From Bermanella sp044597725 (GTDB lineage: Bacteria > Pseudomonadota > Gammaproteobacteria > Pseudomonadales > Oceanobacteraceae), in NCBI RefSeq assembly GCF_044597725.1, contig NZ_CP139003.1, positions 2,666,001 to 2,730,000 on the forward strand: 64,000 nt of DNA, given 5' to 3'. The position numbers and the translations under genes are program-made. Positions 46,616 through 55,770 of this stretch are shown piece by piece. The notes under the pieces were generated by a model that searched no databases, was not told the DNA's origin, and saw nothing but the letters and a program-made list of their open reading frames with translations. Position 1 is the stretch's first letter, and every line of letters starts with the position of its first letter.

Positions 46616-47917
46616 TTAAGGACGCTTTGCGACGGTATGGCGTTTGTTTTTGCCTGGTGGCTTATGGCCACGCTTTATATCACCGCTTTTTTGCCCTTGC
46701 TTGTGCTCAACTTTTGCTGGCTTAGGCTTTTTGGGTTTCTTTGGTTTGTTAGTACGGTTACTCAGGCGTGACTCAGGTAAACGGTTAACCGGTTCATAGC
46801 CCACAATGTATTCACGACGTAACAGCGTGCCAGTTAAGTTTTCGATTGCCGATAACTCTTTAAATTCATCATGACCCACTAATGAAACCGCTTGCCCCGA
46901 TGCACCTGCACGACCGGTACGACCAATTCGATGCACGTAGTCTTCCGCCACATTAGGCAAATCAAAATTAACAACCTGAGGAAGTTGGTCAATATCGATA
47001 CCGCGTGCAGCAATATCGGTGGCAACCAATACTTGTACTTTACCGGCTTTGAAATCTGCCAATGCACGGGTTCTGGCACCTTGGCTTTTATTACCATGGA
47101 TAGCCGCTGCGGTTATTTTTTCGGTTTCCAAAAACTTGGTTAGTTTATTGGCACCGTGTTTTGTACGGGAGAAAACCAATACTTGGTGCCATTGTTCCGT
47201 TTTAATTAAATAACTAAGCAAGGCAGGCTTTTGTTTTTTATCTACTGGGTAAATCCACTGTTCCACCGACTTAGCAGTGCTGTTGGCAGGAGCAACTGAA
47301 ATCTCAACAGGGTCTTTCACCATGGTTTTGGCTAGGGCACGAATTTCAGGAGAGAACGTGGCCGAAAACAAAAGGGTTTGTCTTTGTTTAGGCAGCAATG
47401 CCATTATTTTCTTTAGATCATGAATAAAACCCATATCAAGCATGCGATCGGCTTCATCCAGAACTAATACTTCAATTTGCTCGAACTTCAGGGCGTTTTG
47501 CTGATACAAGTCTAATAGACGACCCGGTGTCGCAACCAATACATCAGTGCCCTTGCGTAAACGCATCATTTGCGGGTTAATTTTTACCCCACCGTATACT
47601 ACTGCACTGCTTAAAGGCATGTGCTCGCTGTAAGTGGCCACGTTATCGGCTACTTGTTGGGCAAGTTCACGGGTAGGCGTAAGCACTAACGCTCTTACCT
47701 GATTTGGGCGTACTTTTGGCCCTGAACTCAAATTCTGCAAAATCGGTAACGTAAAACCGGCTGTTTTTCCCGTTCCTGTCTGAGCTGCAGCCATAACATC
47801 ATGTCCGGCCAGTACCGCTGGGATGGCTTGTGCTTGAATGGGGGAAGGTGTTTTATAGCCTTTTTCGGTTAAGGCTTGGGTAATTTGTGGCAATAAGCCG
47901 AGGGAGTCAAAACTCAT
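46616..47917 (-). CDS. rhlE: DEAD-box RNA helicase, RhlE type
   Basis: 433 residues with all DEAD-box motifs: Q-motif GYKTPSPIQAQAIP, AAQTGTGKT, PTRELAQQ, TPGRLLD, VLDEADRMLDMGF, SAT, ATDIAARGIDID and HRIGRTGRAG. The C-terminal tail (from about 375) is Lys/Pro-rich (KPKKPKKPKPAK), typical of the RhlE group and likely to bind RNA. ATG at 47917 (MSFDSLGL). Confidence 0.93.
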   Translation of the reverse strand: MSFDSLGLLPQITQALTEKGYKTPSPIQAQAIPAVLAGHDVMAAAQTGTGKTAGFTLPILQNLSSGPKVRPNQVRALVLTPTRELAQQVADNVATYSEHMPLSSAVVYGGVKINPQMMRLRKGTDVLVATPGRLLDLYQQNALKFEQIEVLVLDEADRMLDMGFIHDLKKIMALLPKQRQTLLFSATFSPEIRALAKTMVKDPVEISVAPANSTAKSVEQWIYPVDKKQKPALLSYLIKTEQWHQVLVFSRTKHGANKLTKFLETEKITAAAIHGNKSQGARTRALADFKAGKVQVLVATDIAARGIDIDQLPQVVNFDLPNVAEDYVHRIGRTGRAGASGQAVSLVGHDEFKELSAIENLTGTLLRREYIVGYEPVNRLPESRLSNRTNKPKKPKKPKPAKVEHKQGQKSGDIKRGHKPPGKNKRHTVAKRP

Positions 47918-48073
47918 AGTGCACTCTTAATATACATCGGCGGCAAGCTTATATGACACCCCCTAAAGATGCCACATATATTCACTGTTTGTGTGAACAT
48001 TACTGTCGCTTTTACCTAAAAAAACGCTACAGTAAGACTGTTACGTTATATTTACGGTTTTTTACTCTATATT

Positions 48074-49018
48074 ATGATTATTATCGAATCCATTGCGCCA
48101 CCCGCTAACCAAGATGCTATTACCCGAATTGCGAAACGAAACGACGTGGCGGACTACTGGGTAAGCAGTAAAAGTGACAAACAAATCGCGATCAAAATGT
48201 TAGTGGAAAAAGCCCGTTCGCAAAAGGTTCTCGATCAGCTTCAAACCGCCATGGCAGGTAAAACCAATTTTCGTGTTATTTCCTACCCACTTGAAGTGGC
48301 TCTCCCCTACCAAGCTAAAACAGCGGCATCGGTCAGCCGAGAAGCCCTACTAAACCAACTGTCGGGTCATGCTCAGGCCGATGGCCACTTTTTAATGCTG
48401 ACATTATTAAGTACCGTTGTAGCGGCCATTGGTTTAATGGAGAACAATGTGGCGGTTATTATTGGCGCCATGGTAATCGCACCGCTTCTGGGGCCCAACT
48501 TGGCACTATCCTTAGCTACTACCTTAGGTAACTTAAGCACCATCGTGAACGCTATCAAGACCTTAGTCATAGGGGTAGGCATTGCGATTGCGGTATCTGT
48601 ACTTATTGGTTGGTTTTACCCCACCATCGTATTTGGCCATGAATTACTTTCACGAACAACGGTCGGACTAGATAGCCTTGCTCTGGCCTTAGCCTCTGGA
48701 GCAGCAGCAGCGCTATCTATAACCACGGGGGTTTCCAGCGTTTTGGTGGGAGTAATGGTAGCGGTTGCACTATTGCCGCCTGCGGTAACGCTAGGAATAA
48801 GTTTGGGCATGAACCAGTGGCTGTATGCTCAAGGAGCCGGGTTGTTGCTCGTTGCCAACATCGCATCGGTCAATTTAACCGCCCAATTAGTCATGCGTTT
48901 TAAAGGTATTACACCACGAAGCGATGAAAACCGCGCAAAAGCCCTACTTATATTCCTCATAGGGCTTTTAATTTGGATTGGCTTAATTGCTTATCTAATT
49001 GTTGGTTTTTTGGGTTAG
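48074..49018 (+). CDS. DUF389 / TIGR00341-family membrane protein
   Basis: 314 residues. The N-terminal third is cytosolic and ACT-like (VMIIESIAPP-type start, then a mixed alpha/beta stretch to about residue 90). Six or so membrane segments follow, with GLMENNVAVIIGAMVIAPLLGP, typical of the family, and SGAAAALSITTGVSSVLVGVMV. Function unknown; members are sometimes linked to hydrophobic compound or stress responses. It diverges from rhlE; 156 bases between the starts. Confidence 0.85.
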   Translation: MIIIESIAPPANQDAITRIAKRNDVADYWVSSKSDKQIAIKMLVEKARSQKVLDQLQTAMAGKTNFRVISYPLEVALPYQAKTAASVSREALLNQLSGHAQADGHFLMLTLLSTVVAAIGLMENNVAVIIGAMVIAPLLGPNLALSLATTLGNLSTIVNAIKTLVIGVGIAIAVSVLIGWFYPTIVFGHELLSRTTVGLDSLALALASGAAAALSITTGVSSVLVGVMVAVALLPPAVTLGISLGMNQWLYAQGAGLLLVANIASVNLTAQLVMRFKGITPRSDENRAKALLIFLIGLLIWIGLIAYLIVGFLG

Positions 49019-49023
49019 AACAT

Positions 49024-50652
49024 TTAGAACAGGTAGCGCCACTTTGTGTTACCTGTTTCATGGTGAACGCTAGCCATGGCAATATGTTGGAATCGATCAA
49101 AATATACATTGATAATAAAATGTTCGTCTTCATAGCTCACCCGTAGACGATATTTATCACTGTCTAAGTGGCTCCCTGCCAATTCAGCGAGTAAAGTGCT
49201 CAATGCATCACCCCACTCCCAAGCAACCTGATTCTCGCCATTAATAAAAGTTAACGTTTTTTTATATTGGTCCGACAGGTCAGTTTTACTGACAATGAGA
49301 ACACCCGACGGAGACCAACCTAAGGTTTTAGGGTGTAGCAACTGAGCCGGTGACTCACTTACATAGGACCTCATTTCGTCGGTTATCATGCCCACTCTAA
49401 AAATACTTCTATTTTTAACGGGTGCTAGATAAACCTTTTTCCAGGCACTGTTAGCGACTTTATCGGTAACAAACTCATGTGAAAACATAAATGCCTGACG
49501 ATCAGTTTCTTGCTCTTTTACTTTTTCGGGTTGTTTATTTTTTAAAGAGAAATCATGTAAAGATATGTGGTGACGCATCCCCTGGATAGTGGTCGCACTT
49601 ACAAAGAAATCAGTAACTGATTTAATATAGTCACCAGAAGGATGATTGCTTAATTTTATGGATGATATTTCTTCGACTATCGGAAACTGAGCTAAAAACT
49701 CTGACCTTTTTATAAGTTTAATTGAATAGTTTTTAGGGTCAAAGGCCAACATAGAACGGAATGATCGGCCCGTGAAATAATAGTGTCCATTCTTGGCAAG
49801 CCAGCCGTACTTGTGTTGTTCAAAGCTCCCCTCTATGTTGTCCTCACTCATTTCCAATATGCCGTGAGATAACTCCTCACCTGATACAAGATCGACAACC
49901 GAATAGGCCATACTTCGTTGTGACGAGCCATCACTATACTTTTGTTTAATCAATGCATCTTGACCATCACTAACACGAACAATAAATATGTTGTCGGGCT
50001 GCTCTGTATTGATGCTTTGCTTAGGCGCTTCTACTTCTTTAAAAGGCTTTACCGTATATTCACTCTCTGGGTATTGTTTATTCTCTACCTTTGTTTTAGT
50101 TGGATCCGTCGCTTCGACCTTAAAGTCGGGTGTTATTTTAGATTCAGCCTCATTGAAATTTAAATATCCATCAAAGGTTAAAACCATCAATACAGTAAGT
50201 GGTAAAAAAACAATATAAGTTGGCGCTCGAAATTGGCTATTTTTAAAAGCCGATTGCAAAAGCGAAAAAGAAGAATGAACACGTGTAGATGAGCGAGAAT
50301 GACGCTCTTGTTTGTAGTTCTTCCAAAGTATAGATGCATGGGAAAGTAACAGAGCCAACCACAGCATGATTAATGCTGGAAGTAAAATAAACACATCATT
50401 CAACAATTTAGGTTCGCCTTCCACCTCAACGTAATGTGAAATAGCCGTTAATTGCTCGGCGAGTGTTGACCCTGCTTCTTTTATTTCCGACGAAACCGGC
50501 ATACCCAACAACCATGAAGCAGGCATACTCACAACTTCAGGAGAAGTTGTTCTAACACCCAATACAATTACAACAAAAAATAACAACAACAAGCTAAGCG
50601 GAAACCATGCTCGTGACAATGCGGCAACAGAAAACTGTCGGGAGGTAGTCAT
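49024..50652 (-). CDS. Orphan inner-membrane protein with large periplasmic domain, 542 aa
   Basis: Not recognised. Three membrane segments: about 17-35 (LSLLLLFFVVIVLGV), 87-104 (VFILLPALIMLWLALLL) and 145-160 (YIVFLPLTVLMVL). The rest (about 165-542) is hydrophilic and beta-rich, with repeated short strands such as GILEMSEDNIEGSFEQHKYG and LGWSPSGVLIVSKTD, which suggests a beta-propeller-like domain outside the membrane. It converges on the DUF389 gene with five bases between the stop codons, and is followed upstream by puuR. The role is unknown. Confidence 0.7.
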   Translation of the reverse strand: MTTSRQFSVAALSRAWFPLSLLLLFFVVIVLGVRTTSPEVVSMPASWLLGMPVSSEIKEAGSTLAEQLTAISHYVEVEGEPKLLNDVFILLPALIMLWLALLLSHASILWKNYKQERHSRSSTRVHSSFSLLQSAFKNSQFRAPTYIVFLPLTVLMVLTFDGYLNFNEAESKITPDFKVEATDPTKTKVENKQYPESEYTVKPFKEVEAPKQSINTEQPDNIFIVRVSDGQDALIKQKYSDGSSQRSMAYSVVDLVSGEELSHGILEMSEDNIEGSFEQHKYGWLAKNGHYYFTGRSFRSMLAFDPKNYSIKLIKRSEFLAQFPIVEEISSIKLSNHPSGDYIKSVTDFFVSATTIQGMRHHISLHDFSLKNKQPEKVKEQETDRQAFMFSHEFVTDKVANSAWKKVYLAPVKNRSIFRVGMITDEMRSYVSESPAQLLHPKTLGWSPSGVLIVSKTDLSDQYKKTLTFINGENQVAWEWGDALSTLLAELAGSHLDSDKYRLRVSYEDEHFIINVYFDRFQHIAMASVHHETGNTKWRYLF

Positions 50653-50739
50653 ATATCATCCTTAATTCTAAACAGAAAGAAATCTGTTTTTGTTCCTTGC
50701 AAGACTATTAACAAATAACGTTAATAGCCTTTAGTTAAA

Positions 50740-51333
50740 CTAGAAGTTTGCTGGAGTGGTCGCAGAAACTAGGCGGCATTCTTCTTCAAATGGATTATGG
50801 AAACGGTGTGGGCGACTAGACTCAAAATAATACCCTTGCCCCGCTTCAATAATAAATATCTCTTCTTCCACCGTTAGCTCCAGTTTACCTGAGAGCACAT
50901 AGCCAGCTTCTTCCCCTTCGTGGGTATAAAGCTCGGCTCCTGTACCCGAACCTGGAGGCAAGCATTCAACTAGGAAGGTCATAGCTCGATTATGAAAATC
51001 TTTACCAATAAGCTTAAATTCAACGCTTTCAACAGAGGAATCTAGAAACTCTTCAGCAGGGTACACCACTGGGGTACCCGCACGGCTTGATTCATCGGAT
51101 TCAAAAAACTCCAGTAGAGACAGCGGGATACCTGAGAGTACTTTCTTTAAAGAACTGACACTTGGGCTTACACTGTTTTTCTCTATCATTGAGATAGTAG
51201 AGTTGGTTACACCTGCTCTTTTCGCCAGTTCACGCTGGGAAAGGCCGGATTTTTTTCTTATCTCTTTTAAACGGGTGCCTACATCCAATGTTTGAGTCCT
51301 CTTAAATACAGGAGCCGCCAGTATAGGCAGCAT
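50740..51333 (-). CDS. puuR: XRE-cupin transcriptional regulator, PuuR-like
   Basis: 197 residues. Helix-turn-helix about 20-75 (RLKEIRKKSGLSQRELAKRA, VTNSTISMIEKNSVSPSVSS), cupin about 120-195 (HEGEEAGYVLSGKLELTVEE, GQGYYFESSRPHRFHN). The layout and the ending SATTPANF match E. coli PuuR (SAHTPTTF), which represses putrescine-utilisation genes until putrescine binds. It diverges from a puuB-type oxidase gene across a 140-base gap that contains a close match to the PuuR operator. Confidence 0.85.
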   Translation of the reverse strand: MLPILAAPVFKRTQTLDVGTRLKEIRKKSGLSQRELAKRAGVTNSTISMIEKNSVSPSVSSLKKVLSGIPLSLLEFFESDESSRAGTPVVYPAEEFLDSSVESVEFKLIGKDFHNRAMTFLVECLPPGSGTGAELYTHEGEEAGYVLSGKLELTVEEEIFIIEAGQGYYFESSRPHRFHNPFEEECRLVSATTPANF

Positions 51334-51420
51334 TACATTCGCTTACAATTAACGATTGCGAATAGTTGTAACAAATTTTGAGCAATCCCTTCCAACTTGG
51401 GCATGCTTAAGGTAGATTGT

Positions 51421-51435
51421 AAATTATAATTAACA
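51421..51435 (+). promoter_or_regulatory. Candidate PuuR operator
   Basis: AAATTATAATTAACA matches 13 of 15 bases of the E. coli PuuR recognition sequence as I remember it (AAAATATAATGAACA). A partial second copy, TACAATTAAC, lies at 51344-51353 in the same orientation. Both are between puuR and the divergent oxidase gene. Confidence 0.5.
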
Positions 51436-51473
51436 CTTACTGATAGCATTATATACAGTCTAGGGGCAATTTT

Positions 51474-52784
51474 ATGCTAAATCCTAAAACCCATACAAGT
51501 GAGCATGCTCAATCGTATTATTTCTCTAGTCGTCAATACACCCAACAATATCCATTGCTATCAGGCGAAGTAAGTACTGACATTTGTGTAATTGGTGGTG
51601 GCTTTAGTGGCGTTAATACCGCTTTAGAGTTGGCCGAACGCGGCCATAAAGTCACGCTGATAGAAGCCTATAGAATTGGCTGGGGCGCATCTGGTCGAAA
51701 TGGAGGCCAACTTATTCGCGGCATAGGGCATGGCTTAGACCAGTTCAAAAACAAAATCGGCGAAGATGGCATCCAGCAAATCCATAAAATGGGGTTTGAG
51801 GCCGTCGAAATCGTTAAAAGCCGAGTTCAGAAATACAATATTAACTGTGACCTAAAAATGGGTTACTGCGATTTAGCAAACAAACCACGCCACATGCAAG
51901 ACTTTGAAGAAGAGCTAGTATGGCTGGATAAAATGGGCTACCCCTATGAATCAAAGCTCATTCAAAAAGAAGATATGCATCAAGTTGTGGGCAGTGATTT
52001 CTACTTAGGGGGCTTAACCGACATGGGCTCAGGCCACCTTCACCCGCTCAATCTAGTAGCTGGAGAAGCACAAGCAGCCTCATCTCTTGGCGTTCAGATA
52101 TTTGAACAAAGTCCGGTAACAGATATTCAATACGCACACCAAACTGGCCAAAGCGAGCATGTAATCAAAACGGAACATGGGCAAATCAAAGCGCATCAAC
52201 TGGTTATATGCGGTAACGCCTATGTGGCGGGGCTAGATAAAACTTTAGAGGGCACGGTTTTACCTGCTGGTAGTTATGTAATTGCGACCGAACCTTTAAG
52301 TGAAGAAGTGGCAAATAAAGTTCTGCCGCAAGATATGGCCGTTTGTGATCAACGGGTGGATTTAGATTATTACCGCTTAAGCGCCGACCGCCGCTTACTA
52401 TTTGGTGGTTTATGCACTTATTCTGGTCGAGACCCTAAATCCATTATCGATGCCCTGCGCCCCAATATGGATAGAGTATTCCCATACTTAAAAGATGTGA
52501 AAATAGATTTTCATTGGGGTGGCATGATTGGCATTGGCGCCAACCGCTTTCCTCAAGTTGGCATGCTGCACCCCAATGTTTATTACGCGCAAGCTTATTC
52601 GGGTCATGGTGTAAATGCCACTCACATGGCGGCAAAAATTATTGCCGAAGCAATAGATGGCCAACAGGAACGTTTAGAACTGCTTTCTAAAATTAAGCAT
52701 ATGCGTTTTCCTGGAGGGCGTAATTTACGCTCGCCATTACTGGCTGCAGGCATGTTGTATCATCGAGTTAAGGATTTGTTTTAA
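51474..52784 (+). CDS. DadA-like FAD oxidoreductase, PuuB paralogue
   Basis: 436 residues. FAD loop DICVIGGGFSGVNTALELAE, then ASGRNGGQLIRGIGHGLDQFKN, GSGHLHPLNLVAGEA and a C-terminal AQAYSGHGVNATHMAAKIIAEA. The family oxidises gamma-glutamylputrescine or related amines. It differs more from E. coli PuuB than the copy at 59064 does, so its substrate may differ. It is divergent from puuR and probably controlled by it. The GNAT gene follows after 11 bases. Confidence 0.85.
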   Translation: MLNPKTHTSEHAQSYYFSSRQYTQQYPLLSGEVSTDICVIGGGFSGVNTALELAERGHKVTLIEAYRIGWGASGRNGGQLIRGIGHGLDQFKNKIGEDGIQQIHKMGFEAVEIVKSRVQKYNINCDLKMGYCDLANKPRHMQDFEEELVWLDKMGYPYESKLIQKEDMHQVVGSDFYLGGLTDMGSGHLHPLNLVAGEAQAASSLGVQIFEQSPVTDIQYAHQTGQSEHVIKTEHGQIKAHQLVICGNAYVAGLDKTLEGTVLPAGSYVIATEPLSEEVANKVLPQDMAVCDQRVDLDYYRLSADRRLLFGGLCTYSGRDPKSIIDALRPNMDRVFPYLKDVKIDFHWGGMIGIGANRFPQVGMLHPNVYYAQAYSGHGVNATHMAAKIIAEAIDGQQERLELLSKIKHMRFPGGRNLRSPLLAAGMLYHRVKDLF

Positions 52785-52795
52785 CGGGCATAGTC

Positions 52796-53242
52796 ATGAA
52801 AGTAGAACAAATACTATACGGCTCGCGGATGTACCAACAGACACTAAAGCTACGGGAACGTGTACTGCGCATACCATTAGGGCTTAAATTATCGGCACAA
52901 GATATCGAAAATGAAGATAAGCAACGCCATTTTGTTGTGCTTGATGACGAAGAGCTAATGGCATGTGTGGTTTATAAATTTAACTCATCAACAGAAGCTA
53001 TTTTGCGGCAATTTGCCGTGGACGAGCGTTTTCAAGGGCAAGGTGTTGGTCACTATTTGCTGGACGAAAGTGAACATCAACTTGCCGATGAAGGCATAGC
53101 CAGTATTACCATGTCGGCGCGTAAAACCGCGGTGGGATTTTACGAGCGACATGGTTATACATGCAAAGGCGATTTTTATATTCAACATGGTATTGAACAC
53201 ATAACCATGTCGAAATACCTCGATCCAAAACGCTTAAATTAA
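52796..53242 (+). CDS. GNAT N-acetyltransferase (ElaA-like)
   Basis: 148 residues. Acetyl-CoA loop is FAVDERFQGQGVGHYLLDE (Q/RxxGxG/A), followed by ITMSARKTAVGFYERHGYTC. The start (ILYGSRMYQQTLKLRERVLR, PLGL) resembles ElaA-type proteins. It lies 11 bases after the oxidase gene, so the two are co-transcribed; it may acetylate a polyamine or its product, but that is inference. The repeat array begins three bases after its stop codon. Confidence 0.85.
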   Translation: MKVEQILYGSRMYQQTLKLRERVLRIPLGLKLSAQDIENEDKQRHFVVLDDEELMACVVYKFNSSTEAILRQFAVDERFQGQGVGHYLLDESEHQLADEGIASITMSARKTAVGFYERHGYTCKGDFYIQHGIEHITMSKYLDPKRLN

Positions 53243-53245
53243 CTC

Positions 53246-53993
53246 GTAGTGCAGTCGGAGCCCTAGCGCCCCCCGCAATGGGGTTTTCGCAATCTGCTCC
53301 GCTTTCCGAAAGTTTCAGTAGTGCGGTCGGAGCCCTAGCGACCCCCGCAAATGGGGTTTTCGATACCGCTGGGTTTTAAGCCCGCCACGCTTTTCGATAA
53401 TCATCCATAGTCTCACGGACGCTGCCAGTACGGTCCCTGTAAGCTCGCATTCGCCATCCGTGGCTCATGACGCCGCTCGCTTTATGAATGTTTCTCGAAA
53501 ATCGTAAATTTTCGATTCAGCAAAAACAAGTAGTGCGGTCGGAGCCCCAGCGACCCCCGCAATGGGTTTTCGCTTTCCGCCATGCTTTACAAAAACAGCT
53601 TACAGTCTCGCGGACGCTGCAAGTACGTCCGTGTAAGCTCGCATTCGCCATCCATGGCTCGTGAAACCGCTCGCTTTGTAATCTGCTTCTGTAAATCATT
53701 AATTGTAGGCGACCCCTAACAAAACGTTTGCCGTACCAAAAACGTTAACGATTTGCGAAAGCTGTTCGTAAAGCGAGCGGCGTTGCGTGCCATGGATGGC
53801 ACGCCCGAGCCTATAGGGACATATTCACGGCGTCCGTGAGACTACGGACAACTTTCGGAAAGCGTAAGCTGTAGCGAAAACCTCAATTGCGGGGGTCGCT
53901 GGAGCTCCGACCGCACTACGATGATTTTCGGAAAGTGTGGCGGATAAAGCATAACCCCCATTGCGGGGGTCGCTGGGGCTTCGGCCGCACTAC
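53246..53993. repeat. Largest extragenic repeat array, two back-to-back halves
   Basis: S units at 53246-53276, 53318-53348 and 53530-53560 (plus as written) and at 53889-53919 and 53963-53993 (minus). Three L linkers: about 53375-53525, 53575-53700 and 53745-53880. The first two face left and the last faces right, meeting near 53705-53740, so each half ends with an S unit next to a convergent gene. Inner hairpins: CATTCGCCA / TGGCTCATG in the first, GTGCCATGGATGGCAC in the last. This fills the 774-base gap between the GNAT gene and puuC. Confidence 0.88.
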
Positions 53994-54016
53994 GAAAAGC
54001 GGAGCTGATTGCGATA

Positions 54017-55513
54017 TTAAATTTTAATCCAAGTGGCTTTAACTTCGCTGTATTTATCAAACGCGTGTAATGATTTATCACGGCCATTACCACTTTGTTT
54101 GTAGCCACCAAACGGTGCTGTCATATCACCTTGATCGTATTCGTTTATCCAAACCATGCCTGCTTTTATACCTTTAGCAAAACGGTGGGCTCGAGTTAAG
54201 TTATTGGTCCATATACCAGAGGCTAAGCCATAGATGCTGTCGTTACAAAGCTGCAATGCTTCTTCGTCGGTTTTAAAACGAATTACCGATAAAACCGGGC
54301 CAAAGATTTCTTCTTTAACAATGGTCATGTCTGGTTTGGCATTTTCAAAGATTGTAGGTTCTAAAAAGTAACCACCCTCTTCCAAATGCACTCGCTGGCC
54401 ACCGGCGGTTAGATTTGCGCCCTCTTCTTTACCTTTTTCAATAAAAGATAAAACACGCTCTAGCTGACCTTCGTCGACGATAGCACCAATATTTGTTTCT
54501 GGATTAAGCGGGTTACCTGCTTTCCAACCTTTTAAGGCTTCACGAACTTTTTCCATGAATTCATCATAAATGCTGTCTTCAACTAATAAACGAGAACCCG
54601 CAGTACATACTTCCCCTTGGTTAAAGCAAATCGCTGCGGCTGCAGCTTCGGCAGCCACGTTAAGGTCGGGGGCATCAGCAAATACTACATGGGGTGATTT
54701 ACCACCGGCCTCTGCCCAAATGCGCTTCATATTTGACTGACCAGCATAAATCATAAGTTGCTTGGCAATATTTGTTGAACCTGTAAATACCAGTGTGTCC
54801 ACATCCATGTGCAAAGCTAACGCTTTACCTGCGGTGTGACCAAAGCCAGGTAAAACATTGAACACACCATCAGGAATACCGGCTTCTTTTGCTAACTGGG
54901 CAAGTTTTATGGCAGTAAGGGGTGATTTTTCCGACGGTTTAAGAATCACAGAGTTACCCATAGCAAGGGCTGGTGCGAACTTCCAAGATGCCATGATCAT
55001 AGGGAAATTCCACGGCACAATTGCCGCTACCACACCCACTGCTTCACGGGTGATCAAACCAATCTCGTTATCGGAAGTGGGTGCGATTTCGTCGTAAATT
55101 TTATCAACCGCTTCAGCGGTCCAGCGAATGGCACGCAAGGTTCCGCCAATATCGGCACTTAACGCATCGCTTATGGGCTTACCCATATCCAATGTTTCTA
55201 GTAGGGCCAGCTCTTCTTGGTTAGCTTCAATTAAATCGGCAAATTTTAATAAAACGGCTTTACGCTCGGCTGGCGCTTGCTGCGCCCATACTCCACTATT
55301 GAACGCTTTACGCGCTGCGTCTACGGCAATGTTTACGTCTGCTTCATCACAGCTTGCGACTTGTGCCAAAACACGGCCATCGATTGGGCTAACCGTTTCG
55401 AAGGTATCACCTGACACCGCATTGGTGAGCTGCCCCTTAATAAATGCTTGGCCCTGAATGTTTAGACTGGCTGCTTTTTCTTTCCAATATTCAAATGTGC
55501 GCTGAGTACTCAT
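54017..55513 (-). CDS. puuC: Aldehyde dehydrogenase, gamma-glutamyl-gamma-aminobutyraldehyde type
   Basis: 498-residue NAD(P)-dependent aldehyde dehydrogenase. Catalytic Cys in CFNQGEVCTAGSRL and Glu in AEAGGKSPHVVFADA; VPWNFPMIMASWKFAPALA and FTGSTNIAKQLM bind cofactor; the C-terminus is SGNGRDKSLHAFDKYSEVKATW, as in PuuC. It would oxidise the aldehyde made by the PuuB oxidases. Divergent from bauA across 257 bases that hold no other gene. Confidence 0.88.
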   Translation of the reverse strand: MSTQRTFEYWKEKAASLNIQGQAFIKGQLTNAVSGDTFETVSPIDGRVLAQVASCDEADVNIAVDAARKAFNSGVWAQQAPAERKAVLLKFADLIEANQEELALLETLDMGKPISDALSADIGGTLRAIRWTAEAVDKIYDEIAPTSDNEIGLITREAVGVVAAIVPWNFPMIMASWKFAPALAMGNSVILKPSEKSPLTAIKLAQLAKEAGIPDGVFNVLPGFGHTAGKALALHMDVDTLVFTGSTNIAKQLMIYAGQSNMKRIWAEAGGKSPHVVFADAPDLNVAAEAAAAAICFNQGEVCTAGSRLLVEDSIYDEFMEKVREALKGWKAGNPLNPETNIGAIVDEGQLERVLSFIEKGKEEGANLTAGGQRVHLEEGGYFLEPTIFENAKPDMTIVKEEIFGPVLSVIRFKTDEEALQLCNDSIYGLASGIWTNNLTRAHRFAKGIKAGMVWINEYDQGDMTAPFGGYKQSGNGRDKSLHAFDKYSEVKATWIKI

Positions 55514-55770
55514 ATTCTCTCCGTTATCGACGTAATCTTTCGATGTTTACTATGCTTGTAGGGCAACATACTGCAAAACCCCCATAAGTTTCAATATATC
55601 GAACACACAAATTGCGGATTTTTATCACTTTTCTAGCTTTAGAGGTAATAAAACCCTAGGGCTGCATAATTTTTTAGGTTAATTGCCATTTTGGGGGTTG
55701 ATGTTTTATTTATTTAACATAAACTCGGAAAAAACGTGTTCAAAATAATATACAGACGTAGAGGTTAACC

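Noticed and set aside
53517..53699. 60-residue frame in the largest repeat array
   Set aside because: Lies wholly within S and L repeat DNA and lacks a start signal.
3045..53993. Repeats as integron attC sites
   Set aside because: The units lack the terminal GTTRRRY and RYYYAAC core sites, no integrase gene is seen, and they lie between housekeeping genes rather than around cassettes.
3045..53993. Repeats as an insertion sequence or a transposon end
   Set aside because: No transposase frame and no clear target-site duplication could be found; a non-autonomous element cannot be excluded, so this is reported only as a repeat family.
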